From contig NZ_BMXN01000012.1 of assembly GCF_014651775.1 (NCBI RefSeq), positions 1 through 64,000 on the forward strand: a stretch of 64,000 nt of DNA. Direction: 5' to 3'. The notes below the pieces were generated by a model, which saw only the letters and a program-made list of their open reading frames with translations, did not search any database and was not told where the DNA came from. The translations under genes were made by a program, and so were the position numbers. Source of the stretch: Vreelandella hamiltonii (lineage in GTDB: Bacteria > Pseudomonadota > Gammaproteobacteria > Pseudomonadales > Halomonadaceae). Below, in pieces: positions 44,270 through 53,422 of this stretch (position 1 is its first letter; each line of letters begins with the position of its first letter).

Positions 44270-45172
44270 TCATGCGAGCGCGTTAGCCCCCAACTCTCTG
44301 CGCAACCAGCTCGCCAGGGCTTCGCTGCGGCGGGCGTTGGTGTGTTTGGGTAGCCACAGGCAGAGTCTGGCCGAGGTTTCGATATAGCCCCAGGGGGCGA
44401 CCAGCCGACCGCTTCTCAGGTCGTCTTCCACCAGTAGCCTGGGGGCAATGGCGACCCCGAGCCCTGCCACGGCGGCTTCCATCAGGTAGTAGAGGTGTGC
44501 AAACCCCTGGCCCTGCTGCAGGGCTGCTTTCAATGCGGCGGGTTCCAGACCTTGGGCGGCAGCCCACTGCGGCCACGCCTGAGGGCGTGATGCGGTATAG
44601 AGCAGCTTGCTGCCAAACAGCGATGAGGGGGCTTCCGCGTGGCATGCCTCGGCCAGCCGGGGGCTGGCCACGGCGCAAATTTCCTCGGCTATCAGAGGAA
44701 TGCGCTCTCCTTCCTCGGGCCAGGGTGGTTCGAAGAAGGCCAGCGTGGCGCTGGTCTCGGGTTGGCCCGGCTGTTCTGCATCGCTCACCACCACTTGCAG
44801 CTTCAGTTCGGGCAGCGCCTGGTTCAAGCGGTCCAGGCGGGGGATCAGCCAACGGGCCAGCAGGCTGCCGGGGCAGGCCAGGGTAAAGGGCGCCTCTTCC
44901 ACCTCATGCTTGAGCAGTGTGCAACTATCCCTGAGTTTGGCGAAGGCCTCTCCAACCCCGCTTTGCAACTGCTCACCGTGGTGGGTCAGCACCAGCCCGC
45001 GCCCGGCTTTCGTGAACAGTGCCACGCCAAAATGTTCATCCAGACTCTTTAGCTGGCGGCTTACCGCGCCATGGGTCACGCTCAGCTCGTCAGCGGCCGC
45101 AGTGACACTGCCCAGCCGAGCAGTGGCTTCAAAGGCGCGCAAAGCGCTCAGCGGGGGCAGGCTGTGTTGCAT
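44270..45172 (-). CDS. trpI: LysR regulator, TrpI-like
   Basis: A 300-residue LysR-family regulator of the TrpI/GcvA type. The N-terminus reads LPPLSALRAFEATARLGSVTAAADELSVTHGAVSRQLKSLDEHFG, a winged helix-turn-helix with the LRAFEA.AR opening shared by TrpI and GcvA. The effector domain follows. It lies divergent from trpB with a 121-base gap, the arrangement known for trpI-trpBA in pseudomonads, where TrpI activates trpBA when indoleglycerol phosphate accumulates. The function is inferred by position and family. The start at 45172 begins the conserved region; the frame extends to 45217. Confidence 0.82.
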   Translation of the reverse strand: MQHSLPPLSALRAFEATARLGSVTAAADELSVTHGAVSRQLKSLDEHFGVALFTKAGRGLVLTHHGEQLQSGVGEAFAKLRDSCTLLKHEVEEAPFTLACPGSLLARWLIPRLDRLNQALPELKLQVVVSDAEQPGQPETSATLAFFEPPWPEEGERIPLIAEEICAVASPRLAEACHAEAPSSLFGSKLLYTASRPQAWPQWAAAQGLEPAALKAALQQGQGFAHLYYLMEAAVAGLGVAIAPRLLVEDDLRSGRLVAPWGYIETSARLCLWLPKHTNARRSEALASWLRRELGANALA

Positions 45173-45293
45173 GGGGTCTCCTGGAACAGTTGCGAAAAAC
45201 TCACGGGTGCTTGCCATCTTATCGATTTTTCTTCCGACCTGCCTGCGCTAACGTCGACACATTGCAAAAACGCCCCAAATCGCAGAGGTCGAG

Positions 45294-46511
45294 ATGAACC
45301 AACCGTTAAGCCTACCCGATGCCAACGGCATGTTTGGCAGCTTTGGTGGCCGCTTTGTGGCCGAAACCCTGATGCCGCTGATTCTCGAGCTTCAGGATGA
45401 GTACACCACGGCCAAAAACGACCCCGAATTCCAGCGCCAGCTCGCCTATTTTCAAGGCGACTATGTGGGGCGCCCCAATCCGCTCTACTTTGCCGAGCGC
45501 CTCACCGAGCACTTCGGCGGTGCCAGCATTTACCTCAAGCGTGAAGAGCTGAATCACACCGGCGCGCACAAGATCAACAACTGCATTGGCCAGGTACTGC
45601 TGGCCAAGCAGATGGGCAAGAAGCGCATCATCGCGGAAACCGGCGCAGGCATGCACGGCGTGGCCACCGCCACCGTAGCGGCCCGCTTTGGGTTGCCCTG
45701 CGTGATCTACATGGGCGCCACCGACATCGAGCGCCAGCAGCCCAACGTGTTCCGGATGAAGCTGCTGGGCGCGGAGATCGTGCCGGTCACTTCCGGTACC
45801 GGCACGCTCAAAGATGCCATGAACGAAGCGCTGCGCGACTGGGTCACCAACGTAGACGACACTTTCTACATCATCGGCACCGTGGCAGGCCCGCACCCGT
45901 ACCCGGCCATGGTGCGCGATTTTCAGGCGGTGATTGGCCATGAAACCCGCGCCCAGATGCTCGAAAAGCAGGGCCGTCTGCCGGATTCACTGATTGCCTG
46001 TGTGGGCGGCGGCTCCAACGCCATGGGCCTGTTCTATCCGTTCATCAACGATGACAGCGTGCACATGGTCGGTGTGGAAGCGGGCGGTAAAGGCGTCAAG
46101 AGTGGCCTGCACGCCGCCAGCCTCAACGGCGGCACCCCCGGCGTATTGCACGGCAACCGTACCTACCTGCTGCAAAACGAAGATGGCCAGATTACCGACG
46201 CCCACTCCATTTCCGCAGGGCTCGATTACCCCGGCATTGGCCCCGAACACGCCTGGCTGCACGAGCAGGGGCGGGTCGAGTACGTCTCTGCCACCGATGA
46301 CGAAGCGCTGGAAGCCTTCCAGATCTGCTGCCGCCAGGAGGGCATCATCCCCGCCCTGGAAACCGCCCACGCCCTGGCAGAAGTCGCCAAACGTGCGCCG
46401 ACACTGCCCCGCGAGCACCTGATGGTGGTCAACCTCAGCGGACGTGGTGACAAGGACATGAACAGCGTGGCCCAGCATCTGGGTGATCGCTTCGGCATGA
46501 AACACTCATGA
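45294..46511 (+). CDS. trpB: Tryptophan synthase beta chain
   Basis: The PLP-dependent beta subunit that joins indole and serine to give tryptophan, in a complex with TrpA. The 405-residue length is normal. The PLP lysine is K93 in [13 protein letters not shown]. The glycine-rich phosphate-binding loop is GGGSNAMG, and the ammonium-binding region and [16 protein letters not shown] are intact. The ATG at 45294 follows GAGGTCGAG. Its last bases overlap the beginning of the trpA frame. Regulation by the divergent TrpI is likely. Confidence 0.97.
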   Translation: MNQPLSLPDANGMFGSFGGRFVAETLMPLILELQDEYTTAKNDPEFQRQLAYFQGDYVGRPNPLYFAERLTEHFGGASIYLKREELNHTGAHKINNCIGQVLLAKQMGKKRIIAETGAGMHGVATATVAARFGLPCVIYMGATDIERQQPNVFRMKLLGAEIVPVTSGTGTLKDAMNEALRDWVTNVDDTFYIIGTVAGPHPYPAMVRDFQAVIGHETRAQMLEKQGRLPDSLIACVGGGSNAMGLFYPFINDDSVHMVGVEAGGKGVKSGLHAASLNGGTPGVLHGNRTYLLQNEDGQITDAHSISAGLDYPGIGPEHAWLHEQGRVEYVSATDDEALEAFQICCRQEGIIPALETAHALAEVAKRAPTLPREHLMVVNLSGRGDKDMNSVAQHLGDRFGMKHS

Positions 46512-46531
46512 GCGCGATACAGGAGACTCCC

Positions 46532-47392
46532 ATGCAACCTACCTTGCAACGTACTTCTCGGCTCGACAGCTGCTTTGCCGCGCTCAAACAGCAAAACCGC
46601 CCAGCGCTGGTCAGCTACCTCACTGCCGGCGACCCGGACCCCGAGACCTCCCGCCGCCTGCTGCACGGGCTGCCGGAGGCCGGTGTGGATATCATCGAAC
46701 TCGGCATGCCGTTCAGCGACCCCATGGCCGATGGCCCCGCCATTCAAAAGGCTGCCCTGCGCGCCCTGGAAAAGGGCCAGACCCAGGCCAAAACGCTGGC
46801 AATGGTGCGCCAGTTCCGAGAGCAGAACAGCACCACGCCCATCGTGCTGATGGGCTACTACAACCCGATTTACTGCTACGGCGTCGAGCGTTTTCTCAGT
46901 GACGCCGCCCAGGCAGGGGTTGACGGGCTGATCGTGGTGGACCTGCCCCCCGAGCACGACGAAGAGCTATGCCAGCCCGCCGCCAAGCACGGCATCGATT
47001 TCATTCGTCTGGCCACGCCCACCACCGATGCCAAGCGGCTACCCAAGGTGCTGGCCAACGCTTCCGGGTTCATCTACTACGTTTCCGTGGCGGGCGTGAC
47101 CGGCGGCAGTGCCCCCACACCCGAGCGGCTGGAAAGCGCGGTGAACCAGCTGCGCGAACACACGCCGCTACCCATTGCCGTGGGCTTCGGCATTCGCACC
47201 GCCGAACAGGCCGCCATCATTGGCCGCTTCAGCGACGCCGTGGTAGTGGGCTCTGCTCTGGTAGATTGCATCGAACACGCCAGCAGCGGCGAAGAAGCCA
47301 TCGCCCAGGTACACGGGCTGGTGAAAGCGCTGGCGGCCAGTGTGAGAGGGTGCCGAGAAGCCCAACAGGAGCGCGCGGGTTTGCCAGCCTGA
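46532..47392 (+). CDS. trpA: Tryptophan synthase alpha chain
   Basis: The alpha subunit, which cleaves indoleglycerol phosphate to indole and glyceraldehyde-3-phosphate and channels indole to TrpB. The 286-residue TIM-barrel shows the catalytic Glu in [19 protein letters not shown] and the catalytic Asp in [14 protein letters not shown]. The glycine-rich segments [11 protein letters not shown] and [12 protein letters not shown] bind phosphate. The ATG at 46532 follows AGGAG. An ATG at 46508 overlapping the trpB stop would add eight residues and lacks a ribosome site. An intrinsic terminator follows. Confidence 0.96.
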   Translation: MQPTLQRTSRLDSCFAALKQQNRPALVSYLTAGDPDPETSRRLLHGLPEAGVDIIELGMPFSDPMADGPAIQKAALRALEKGQTQAKTLAMVRQFREQNSTTPIVLMGYYNPIYCYGVERFLSDAAQAGVDGLIVVDLPPEHDEELCQPAAKHGIDFIRLATPTTDAKRLPKVLANASGFIYYVSVAGVTGGSAPTPERLESAVNQLREHTPLPIAVGFGIRTAEQAAIIGRFSDAVVVGSALVDCIEHASSGEEAIAQVHGLVKALAASVRGCREAQQERAGLPA

Positions 47393-47412
47393 TGGGAAGC
47401 ACCATCACACCA

Positions 47413-47440
47413 CAGAGCGGGCCATGGCCCGCTCTGTTTT
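47413..47440 (+). terminator. Rho-independent terminator after trpBA
   Basis: CAGAGCGGGCC at 47413-47423 pairs perfectly with 47426-47436 around AT, followed by TTTTTATT. It ends the trpBA transcript. Confidence 0.85.
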
Positions 47441-47544
47441 TATTCTGAAACCACCACGCCCAACTTGCCGCTGTTTCCAGAAAACAGGCATCATCCACGT
47501 TTGATGGTGGCAACGCGCCACGACGGCTCAAACGGAGGAAAACC

Positions 47545-47865
47545 ATGGGCAAGCTCTTTTCGTTGCTGGTACTGCTGGGACTCGGCTATGCGGGTATCTA
47601 TTTCTATTACGGCGTGGTGATCGAAGGGGAGGTCGAGCAGCAGCTGGCATCCCGTGGCCTGACCTCGGTCAGCGTGGATAACGTCGAGTACGGCCTGCTG
47701 GCGCCGGTCAGCAACAGCGCCAATATCGCCGTTACCGTGGGGTATCGTGGCTCCCAGGCAGCGGTCAACGTGCGCGTGCAAGGCCATCCGCTGTGGTCCG
47801 ATGAGGTGACGGTACAGCTGGACGGCCTGCAAGCCCTGCGTTTGGGGATCAGCTTCGGGCAGTAA
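47545..47865 (+). CDS. Hypothetical small membrane-anchored protein
   Basis: A 106-residue protein I do not recognise. An N-terminal hydrophobic segment (KLFSLLVLLGLGYAGIYFYY) acts as a signal anchor or uncleaved leader, and a beta-strand-rich exported part follows. The ATG at 47545 follows GGAGGAAAACC. It overlaps the 3' end of the convergent LysE-family gene by 17 bases. Function is unknown. Confidence 0.65.
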   Translation: MGKLFSLLVLLGLGYAGIYFYYGVVIEGEVEQQLASRGLTSVSVDNVEYGLLAPVSNSANIAVTVGYRGSQAAVNVRVQGHPLWSDEVTVQLDGLQALRLGISFGQ

Positions 47866-48460
47866 CCACGAGCCAAACGTGTTCATGGCCAATCGATACC
47901 GCTACGGCTACCAGTAGCCCCGCCATGACCCAGTTGAACCCTTTGATCAGCATGGGCTGCCTGACACGCTGGCCAAGCAGGCTGCCTATCACCACATAGC
48001 TGCCGGGGGCACCTGCCGCCAGTGCGGCCAGCCCCAGTGCCCAGATAAACAGGCTCATGCCCTGAATACCCTCGGCAGGAAACTGCAGCGTCGCGATGGG
48101 CAGTGTCGCGACCATGGCTTTAGGGTTGAGTAACTGCATCATCAGGCCATCACGAAAACTGAGCATGCGTGGTGCCGGGGCGTGGGTATCCAGGGTGGCA
48201 TTGGCGCGGGCCACCTTGTAGGCCAGATACAGGATATAAGCGCAGCCGAGCGCGCTGAGCAGCACCAGGGAGTCTTGAGATATCCAGGCGGCTCCCGCCC
48301 ACCCCAACACCAGCAAGTACAGCAGCATGGCCAGCCCCACGCCCAGGCAAAACCCCAGCGAGGTTTTACCCTGCCCGTTGATACCGACATTCAACCCCAA
48401 CAGATTCACAGGCCCAGGCGTGTACATGACGCCCAGGGCATAGGCGACGATTGCTAACAT
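47849..48460 (-). CDS. LysE-family amino acid exporter
   Basis: A 203-residue inner-membrane protein with about six hydrophobic segments of the LysE/RhtB type. The N-terminus AYALGVMYTPGPVNLLGLNVG carries the conserved TPGP motif at the first helix end, and a QLLNPKAMVATLPIATLQF segment follows (NPK motif). It exports amino acids or homoserine lactone-like metabolites; the substrate is unknown. It is downstream of an AraC regulator on the same strand (27 bases away), so the two are likely co-transcribed and regulated by that protein. Confidence 0.88.
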   Translation of the reverse strand: MLAIVAYALGVMYTPGPVNLLGLNVGINGQGKTSLGFCLGVGLAMLLYLLVLGWAGAAWISQDSLVLLSALGCAYILYLAYKVARANATLDTHAPAPRMLSFRDGLMMQLLNPKAMVATLPIATLQFPAEGIQGMSLFIWALGLAALAAGAPGSYVVIGSLLGQRVRQPMLIKGFNWVMAGLLVAVAVSIGHEHVWLVVTARS

Positions 48461-48487
48461 GAGAAAACCTCTAGGTGGACGTGATGC

Positions 48488-49315
48488 TTAACGCGTGATG
48501 TCGCGTTGGTACTGGAAAGGGGTCATGCCGTAGATGCGTTTGAAACGGCGGTTGAAGTGGCTCAAATCCGCAAAGCCGAAACGCAGCGCTATCTCGGTGA
48601 GTGGCGCGCCCTGGTCGAGCGCGGAGCGGGCGGCGTTCACGCGGCAATTGATCACGTATTGATGAGGGGTCATGCCGAACTGTTGGCGAAATAGCCTCAA
48701 AAAGTGGTACTTCGACAAATGCGCGGCCTGGCTGATGTCGTCCAGCGAGATATCTGCCTCAAGATGCTCATGAATATACGTTTTGGCGTGGCCCAACAGC
48801 GTGTCTGGGCGGCTGGTGCGTTGGCCAGTCACCATGTGCCCGCCAAGCTGAACCATGCGCTCGATCACGCGATACAGCGCGTTTTCCTGGTCGATGCAGC
48901 TGCCCGCTTGATGCGTGGTCAAGCGTGCGACTTCCTGTATCGCCTGGCGCAGCAGCGGGTCGTGAATCAGCGTACTCCGGGAGCGAAACGGTGACGTTTG
49001 TGGGCGACCAAGCAGCTCCTCGAACAGCGGCAACACTTGGTTGGGATGCACGTATACCATCACGTAGCCCAAAGCCTGCTCACCGCCAGCGTGGCCGTCG
49101 TGAACCTCTTCAGGGTTGAACAGAATCACGTTGCCCGGTGGGCTACGATGAAACTGCCCGCCGCTGAAGAAATCCTGTCGCCCCGCCAGCGTCACCCCAA
49201 AGGCGTACTCCTCGTGGGCATGACGGTCATAGCTAAAATCCTCGATGGCCGCTTTCAAGACGGTCAGTGACGGCACATGATGATTTTTGAAAAACTCGAA
49301 CTGGCTGCTGCCCAT
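48488..49315 (-). CDS. AraC-family transcriptional regulator (LysE-linked)
   Basis: A 275-residue AraC regulator. The N-terminal cupin-type sensor (about 1-170) includes YDRHAHEEYAFGVTLAGRQDFF. The C-terminal double helix-turn-helix (about 175-270) shows LDDISQAAHLSKYHFLRLFRQQFGMTPHQYV and LTEIALRFGFADLSHFNRRFKRIYGMTPFQY. The ATG at 49315 follows AAGGAGG on the minus strand. The downstream LysE-family gene is its probable target, a pairing seen with amino acid exporters. It is divergent from the SDR gene at 49491. Confidence 0.9.
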   Translation of the reverse strand: MGSSQFEFFKNHHVPSLTVLKAAIEDFSYDRHAHEEYAFGVTLAGRQDFFSGGQFHRSPPGNVILFNPEEVHDGHAGGEQALGYVMVYVHPNQVLPLFEELLGRPQTSPFRSRSTLIHDPLLRQAIQEVARLTTHQAGSCIDQENALYRVIERMVQLGGHMVTGQRTSRPDTLLGHAKTYIHEHLEADISLDDISQAAHLSKYHFLRLFRQQFGMTPHQYVINCRVNAARSALDQGAPLTEIALRFGFADLSHFNRRFKRIYGMTPFQYQRDITR

Positions 49316-49490
49316 GCCAACCTCCTTGATCGCATTCGGCCCATGGCGGGCTTACCCTGACCCGTTTCAGGATATGACGCGGGCGCCAGCGTGGCTTGTA
49401 CATAATTGCTCAACGGCGGTGTCAGTGTATATTCACCAGACGGTACACAGTGGGCGGCATTCGCAAAACACTGGCAAACGAGGAGGGCGC

Positions 49491-50243
49491 ATGGCAAACC
49501 CCAACGTGGTGGTGATTACCGGCGGGAGTCGAGGCATTGGTGCCGAGACGGCCCGGCTGTTCGCCCAGCATGGCTACGATGTCTGCCTCAACTATGTCGA
49601 AAACGACGCAGCCGCCGAGCGTGTGCGCAGTGACATCCTCGCTCTGGGCGTGCGCTGCCTGGCCGTGAAGGCGGATGTCTCGAAAGCCGATGAGGTGGCG
49701 AACCTGTTTCGCCAGGTCGATCAGGAGCTCGGCACGTTGACGGTGCTGGTCAACAACGCCGCCATTCTCAACGCCCAGGCGCGGCTGGTGGATATCTCGC
49801 CGGAGCGTTTTGGCAACGTGCTGCAAAAGAACGTCATGAGCTGCTTTCTCTGCTGCAAGGAGGCCGTGCAGCGCATGTCTACCCGCCAGGGCGGCGCGGG
49901 CGGCAGTATCGTCAATGTTTCCTCCATGGCCGCCAAGAGCGGCTCGCCCAACGAGTACGTGGATTACGCCGCCTCGAAAGGGGCCGTGGATACCTTGACT
50001 CGGGGGTTGGCGCTGGAAGTCGCGGCCGAAGGCATCCGCGTGAATGCAGTGCGCCCCGGCCTCATCTACACCGAGATGCACGCACTCGGCGGCGAGCCTG
50101 CCCGCGTAGACCGCTTGAAGTCTCGCATCCCCCTGCAACGGGGTGGCCAGCCTTCCGAAGTGGCAGAAGCCATTGTCTGGCTGGCCAGTGACAAGTCATC
50201 CTTTGCCACCGGCACTTTACTGGATCTGGCGGGTGGCCTGTAA
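49491..50243 (+). CDS. SDR-family oxidoreductase (FabG-like)
   Basis: A 250-residue classical short-chain dehydrogenase. The cofactor motif VVITGGSRGIGAETARLF and LVNNAAIL are followed by the active-site YVDYAASKGAVDTLTRG (Tyr-x3-Lys) and a preceding IVNVSSMAAK serine. It is typical of a sugar or 3-oxoacyl reductase; the substrate is unknown. The start at 49491 follows GAGGAGG. A longer frame from 49287 crosses the divergent promoter. It precedes a DapA-family gene by 57 bases, probably in one transcript. Confidence 0.9.
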   Translation: MANPNVVVITGGSRGIGAETARLFAQHGYDVCLNYVENDAAAERVRSDILALGVRCLAVKADVSKADEVANLFRQVDQELGTLTVLVNNAAILNAQARLVDISPERFGNVLQKNVMSCFLCCKEAVQRMSTRQGGAGGSIVNVSSMAAKSGSPNEYVDYAASKGAVDTLTRGLALEVAAEGIRVNAVRPGLIYTEMHALGGEPARVDRLKSRIPLQRGGQPSEVAEAIVWLASDKSSFATGTLLDLAGGL

Positions 50244-50300
50244 TGCCCTGACCAGCCCCCCCTTGGCTGCCCAGGCAGCGCCCAAAAAAAGGACACCCCC

Positions 50301-51194
50301 ATGTTTACCGGCCTGAGTGCGTTTCCGCTGACCCCCATGAACGAGCAGGGCATCAACGAGCATGAGTTCATCCAGCTAGTGGCCCGGCTGGCCCAAGCGA
50401 AGGTGGATTCCATCGGCGTGCTGGGCTCTACCGGCAGCTACGCCTACTTGAGCGTGGAGGAGCGGGCCCGAGTGGCCAGGCTGAGCGTGGAAAACGCCGC
50501 TGAGGTGCCGGTGGTGGTGGGCATTGGCGCGCTGCGCACTCGGGATGTACTGGCCAACGCCGAACATGCCCAGCAGGCCGGGGCGAGCGGCCTGCTGCTG
50601 GCGCCGGTGTCTTACCAGAAGCTCACCGATGACGACGTGTTCAACCTGTTCAGTACCGTCAGCCGCGCCATCAGTGTGCCGCTGTGCGTGTACGACAACC
50701 CCGGCACCACCCACTTCACCTTCAGCGATGAGCTGCACGGGCGCATTGCCGCGCTGCCACAGGTGCGCTCCATCAAGATTCCGCCGGTGCCCAACGATCT
50801 GCACGACGCCAGTGCCCGGGTGGCGCGGCTGCGGGCGCTGATCCCTAATGATGTAACCATCGGCATCAGCGGCGACCCCGCCGCCGCCACGGGCCTGCTG
50901 GCAGGCTGCGAGGCATGGTATTCGGTATTCGGTGGGCTCTACCCGGAACACGCGCTGGCACTGACCCGAGCCGCCCAGGAGGGAGATGCCGAACAGACCC
51001 TGGCCCACTCCAACGCGCTGGCAGCGCTATGGGCGCTTTACCATGAACATGGCGGCAGCCTGCGGGTGGCCGCGACCATGGCCGAACTCACTGGCCGCGT
51101 GAGCGCACCCTGCCTGCCCCAGCCGCTGAATACCCTGCAAGGGCAGGCACGCCAGCAGGTGAAGGCGGTGATCGAGGCGCTGGGGCTACGCTAA
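50301..51194 (+). CDS. Dihydrodipicolinate synthase/N-acetylneuraminate lyase (DapA) family aldolase
   Basis: A 297-residue TIM-barrel class I aldolase or hydrolase of the DapA/NanA superfamily. The Schiff-base lysine is in RSIKIPPVPND and the conserved tyrosine in CVYDNPGTTHF. The N-terminus reads FTGLSAFPLTPMNEQGINEHEF, and VLGSTGSYAYLSVEERARV holds the pyruvate-binding GS-T motif. The real reaction could be an aldolase for keto-deoxy sugars or a hydroxyproline-type product rather than lysine biosynthesis. The start follows AAGGAC. It is 57 bases after the SDR gene, which suggests a shared catabolic role. Confidence 0.85.
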   Translation: MFTGLSAFPLTPMNEQGINEHEFIQLVARLAQAKVDSIGVLGSTGSYAYLSVEERARVARLSVENAAEVPVVVGIGALRTRDVLANAEHAQQAGASGLLLAPVSYQKLTDDDVFNLFSTVSRAISVPLCVYDNPGTTHFTFSDELHGRIAALPQVRSIKIPPVPNDLHDASARVARLRALIPNDVTIGISGDPAAATGLLAGCEAWYSVFGGLYPEHALALTRAAQEGDAEQTLAHSNALAALWALYHEHGGSLRVAATMAELTGRVSAPCLPQPLNTLQGQARQQVKAVIEALGLR

Positions 51195-51224
51195 ACCATA
51201 CGGCTCACGCAGCGTATCGTTGAC

Positions 51225-52193
51225 CTACAGCCCCTGTGCGCCGCGGCGCAACCAGTCGTGGACGAACACCAGCTTGCGTAGCGTGACCTCGGAAAGCACA
51301 AACGGGTAAAGATCCGACAGCCCCATGGAACGGTTCACATGGTTTACGCCCGCCACCAAGGATGCCGCAATATGAATCAGCCGCTCAGAATCAGGTTCGG
51401 CGTAGGCATCCCAGTTGTGGTCATCCGGTAGAACGGGCGAGGATATGCCCGACGACACAAAGCTGTCGGTGATATCCGTCAAGTGCAACAGGTGCGAAGT
51501 CGTTTCCGCCCAATCCTCATGGGGGTGGGAAGAGGCGTAGGTGGAGAGAAAACGCGTTTGCCAATCCGCAGGTGGGCCATTCTGGTAGTGGCGCTGCAAG
51601 GCTGCCGGGTAATCCTCACGCTCATCGCCAAACGCCTCGCGGAATGCTTCTAGAAAATCTTCCCGCAGGCTAAGCCGCCACCACAGCATATGGGCTATTT
51701 CATGGCGCATATGGCCAATCATGGTGCGGTAGGGCTCATCCAGTGCCTCTTTGCGGGTGGTGCGCAGCACGGCATCCGCTTCGGCTACGCTAATCGTCAC
51801 TACGCCGCCCACGTGCCCCATGGGCACTGGGGTATCGCCTTCGGCCAGCAGATGAAACACCGGAGGTGCGCCGGGGTCTTCCGGGCGAAACCAGTGCCAG
51901 CGGCCCAGGTTATCGATCACCCAGCGTTTGGCCGCCTCGGTTTGTGCCCAGTGGGGGATCGCATCGGTGATGGAAGGGTCGGGAGCCAGCGCCGTCATGG
52001 CGCAGGCGCGGCAGAACTCTCCCTGCCTGGGGGCTATCCAGTTGCAGCCAATGACGTCGCGGTTGGCACAGAAGGGCGTCAAGGAAATAAACGCCCGCGC
52101 CTGGGGGTCGTAGGCCACCGGCACGCCATCCGCCGTGACCAGATTATCAAACCAGAGTGAACCGGCTCCGACCGGGTTGGCAAAAACACGCAT
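51225..52193 (-). CDS. Putative zinc metallopeptidase, paralogue of 2718-3779
   Basis: A 322-residue member of the putative zinc-binding metallopeptidase family (Peptidase_Mx type). The HEIAH motif is at 164-168 (GHMRHEIAHMLWW) and a HPHEDWAE stretch near residue 246 matches the third-ligand region of the paralogue. Cysteines at 42, 50, 61 and 64 form a smaller zinc-binding patch than in the first copy, whose ribbon is much richer. It shares the PADWQTRFLSTYASSHP and MGLSDLYP landmarks with it. The start at 52193 has no rival. It stands alone, convergent with the DapA-family gene. The substrate is unknown. Confidence 0.82.
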   Translation of the reverse strand: MRVFANPVGAGSLWFDNLVTADGVPVAYDPQARAFISLTPFCANRDVIGCNWIAPRQGEFCRACAMTALAPDPSITDAIPHWAQTEAAKRWVIDNLGRWHWFRPEDPGAPPVFHLLAEGDTPVPMGHVGGVVTISVAEADAVLRTTRKEALDEPYRTMIGHMRHEIAHMLWWRLSLREDFLEAFREAFGDEREDYPAALQRHYQNGPPADWQTRFLSTYASSHPHEDWAETTSHLLHLTDITDSFVSSGISSPVLPDDHNWDAYAEPDSERLIHIAASLVAGVNHVNRSMGLSDLYPFVLSEVTLRKLVFVHDWLRRGAQGL

Positions 52194-52456
52194 AGGTCGG
52201 CTATCTCAAGAGAAACGAGGCTTCAGTCTAGGTGCGTCGCCCTGAGTACGCCAACGGGGATATCGACGGTGCTATTTTCCATCAACGTCATATTGTCCGG
52301 CAGGCGTGCCGAGAATTGCCGCCGCCCCTGGAGCGCTCATGCCTACTCCGCGTTCTCCATTCTCCGCTTTGCCAGGCTGGGGGCGCCTGGCATTCGCCAA
52401 AGGTTCGCAGGCTCAGTATCATAAGCGACCACACCAACTCAAAGAAGCCACTGCTT

Positions 52457-52792
52457 ATGTCTTGCCCGCCATGCCCCCGCTGCCAATCCGAATTCGTCTA
52501 CCAGGACCAACGCCTGTTCATCTGCCCCGAATGCGCCCACGAATGGAACCCTGAAGAAGCCGCCGCCGAAGAGGCCGTGAACGTGGCCGATGCCCACGGC
52601 ACGCCGCTGGCGGAAGGCGACAAGGTCACGCTGATCAAGGATCTCAAGGTGAAAGGTAGCTCTCTGGTGCTCAAGATCGGCACCAAGGCCGTCATCAAGC
52701 GGCTAAAAGAGGGCAAAGACCACCAGCTGGACTGCAAGGTAGACGGCGCAGGCGACATGATGGTGACCGCGCAGTTTGTGAAGAAGGCTTGA
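52457..52792 (+). CDS. yjdM: Zinc-ribbon protein YjdM (PhnA)
   Basis: A 111-residue cytosolic protein with an N-terminal zinc ribbon (CPPCPRCQSEFVYQDQRLF, then ICPECAHEW; four cysteines at about residues 6, 9, 26 and 29) and a C-terminal PhnA domain (KVTLIKDLKVKGSSLVLKIGTK). The family is known as YjdM or PhnA; the old phosphonoacetate-hydrolase label is not supported for these short proteins and the function is uncertain. The ATG at 52457 begins MSCPPC; the longer frame from 52232 is rejected. The 263 bases upstream hold no gene. Confidence 0.88.
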   Translation: MSCPPCPRCQSEFVYQDQRLFICPECAHEWNPEEAAAEEAVNVADAHGTPLAEGDKVTLIKDLKVKGSSLVLKIGTKAVIKRLKEGKDHQLDCKVDGAGDMMVTAQFVKKA

Positions 52793-52814
52793 TGAAGCAT
52801 TATGTGCTCTAAGC

Positions 52815-52820
52815 TGTACA
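52815..52820. promoter_or_regulatory. yefM: Short TGTACA site upstream of yefM
   Basis: TGTACA, the core hexamer of the E. coli yefM-yoeB operator, stands in AAGCTGTACAGG. Together with the long palindrome 20 bases downstream it reproduces the long-plus-short operator layout of that system. Confidence 0.55.
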
Positions 52821-52840
52821 GGTTGGCGTGCGGCCGCTAA

Positions 52841-52864
52841 ACTTGTACCGTGAATGGTACAAGT
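52841..52864. promoter_or_regulatory. yefM: YefM-YoeB operator palindrome
   Basis: Arms ACTTGTACC (52841-52849) and GGTACAAGT (52856-52864) are perfect complements around GTGAAT. The position, 9 bases before the antitoxin start, allows autorepression by the YefM-YoeB complex. Confidence 0.7.
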
Positions 52865-52873
52865 GAGGTGTGT

Positions 52874-53128
52874 ATGAAAATCGTGTCTTTTACAGAAGCG
52901 AGGAATGGCTTGAAAGCCGTGCTGGATGGCGTTGTGAATGATGCAGACACCACCGTGATCACGCGCAGGGATGCTGAAGATGCCGTTGTGATGTCACTGG
53001 ATTATTACAATAGCCTCATGGAAACAGTGCACCTGCTTCGTTCACCTGGTAATGCTGAGCATCTTCACCGCTCAATAGCGCAATACCGTGCTGGCCAGAC
53101 AAGCGCACGAGCGTTAATGGATGAGTAG
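52874..53128 (+). CDS. yefM: Antitoxin YefM (Phd/YefM family)
   Basis: An 84-residue antitoxin that binds and neutralises the YoeB ribonuclease and represses its own operon. The N-terminal DNA-binding region is KIVSFTEARNGLKAVLDGVV, with TVITRRDAEDAVVMSLDYYN typical of the family. The C-terminal part is the toxin-binding tail. The ATG at 52874 follows GAGG; the frame from 52850 adds residues inside the operator. It overlaps the toxin start by 8 bases. Confidence 0.93.
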   Translation: MKIVSFTEARNGLKAVLDGVVNDADTTVITRRDAEDAVVMSLDYYNSLMETVHLLRSPGNAEHLHRSIAQYRAGQTSARALMDE

Positions 53129-53387
53129 CCAACGGCTATTGTGCTGGACAGATGAGGCCTGGAACGACTACGTCTATTGGCAAGGTCAGGATAAGAAAAC
53201 CCTCAAGCGCATCAACAAGCTGATCAACGATGTAAAGCGCTCTCCCTTTGAGGGAATCGGTAAGCCAGAGCCCTTGAAAGAAAATCTGGCGGGCTTTTGG
53301 TCTCGACGCATCGATGACACCAATCGGCTTGTTTACGCAGTCGATCAACATGCCATCACGGTCATTTCATGCCGCTATCACTATTAG
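53121..53387 (+). CDS. yoeB: Toxin YoeB, ribosome-dependent mRNA interferase
   Basis: An 88-residue toxin that cleaves mRNA in the ribosomal A site. It aligns end to end with E. coli YoeB: the TPFEG/GKPEPLK, GFWSRRI, LVYAV and C-terminal CRYHY landmarks are all present. The catalytic residues (Glu in the KPEPLKENL stretch, Arg in SRRI, and the C-terminal His-Tyr) are visible. The start overlaps yefM by 8 bases, indicating coupled translation. The gene is intact, so the pair is probably functional. A solo REP-like repeat lies 36 bases downstream. Confidence 0.95.
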   Translation: MSSQRLLCWTDEAWNDYVYWQGQDKKTLKRINKLINDVKRSPFEGIGKPEPLKENLAGFWSRRIDDTNRLVYAVDQHAITVISCRYHY

Positions 53388-53422
53388 CCTGAAACTGACC
53401 TTGCCTCCGGGAGTCAGTCCGC

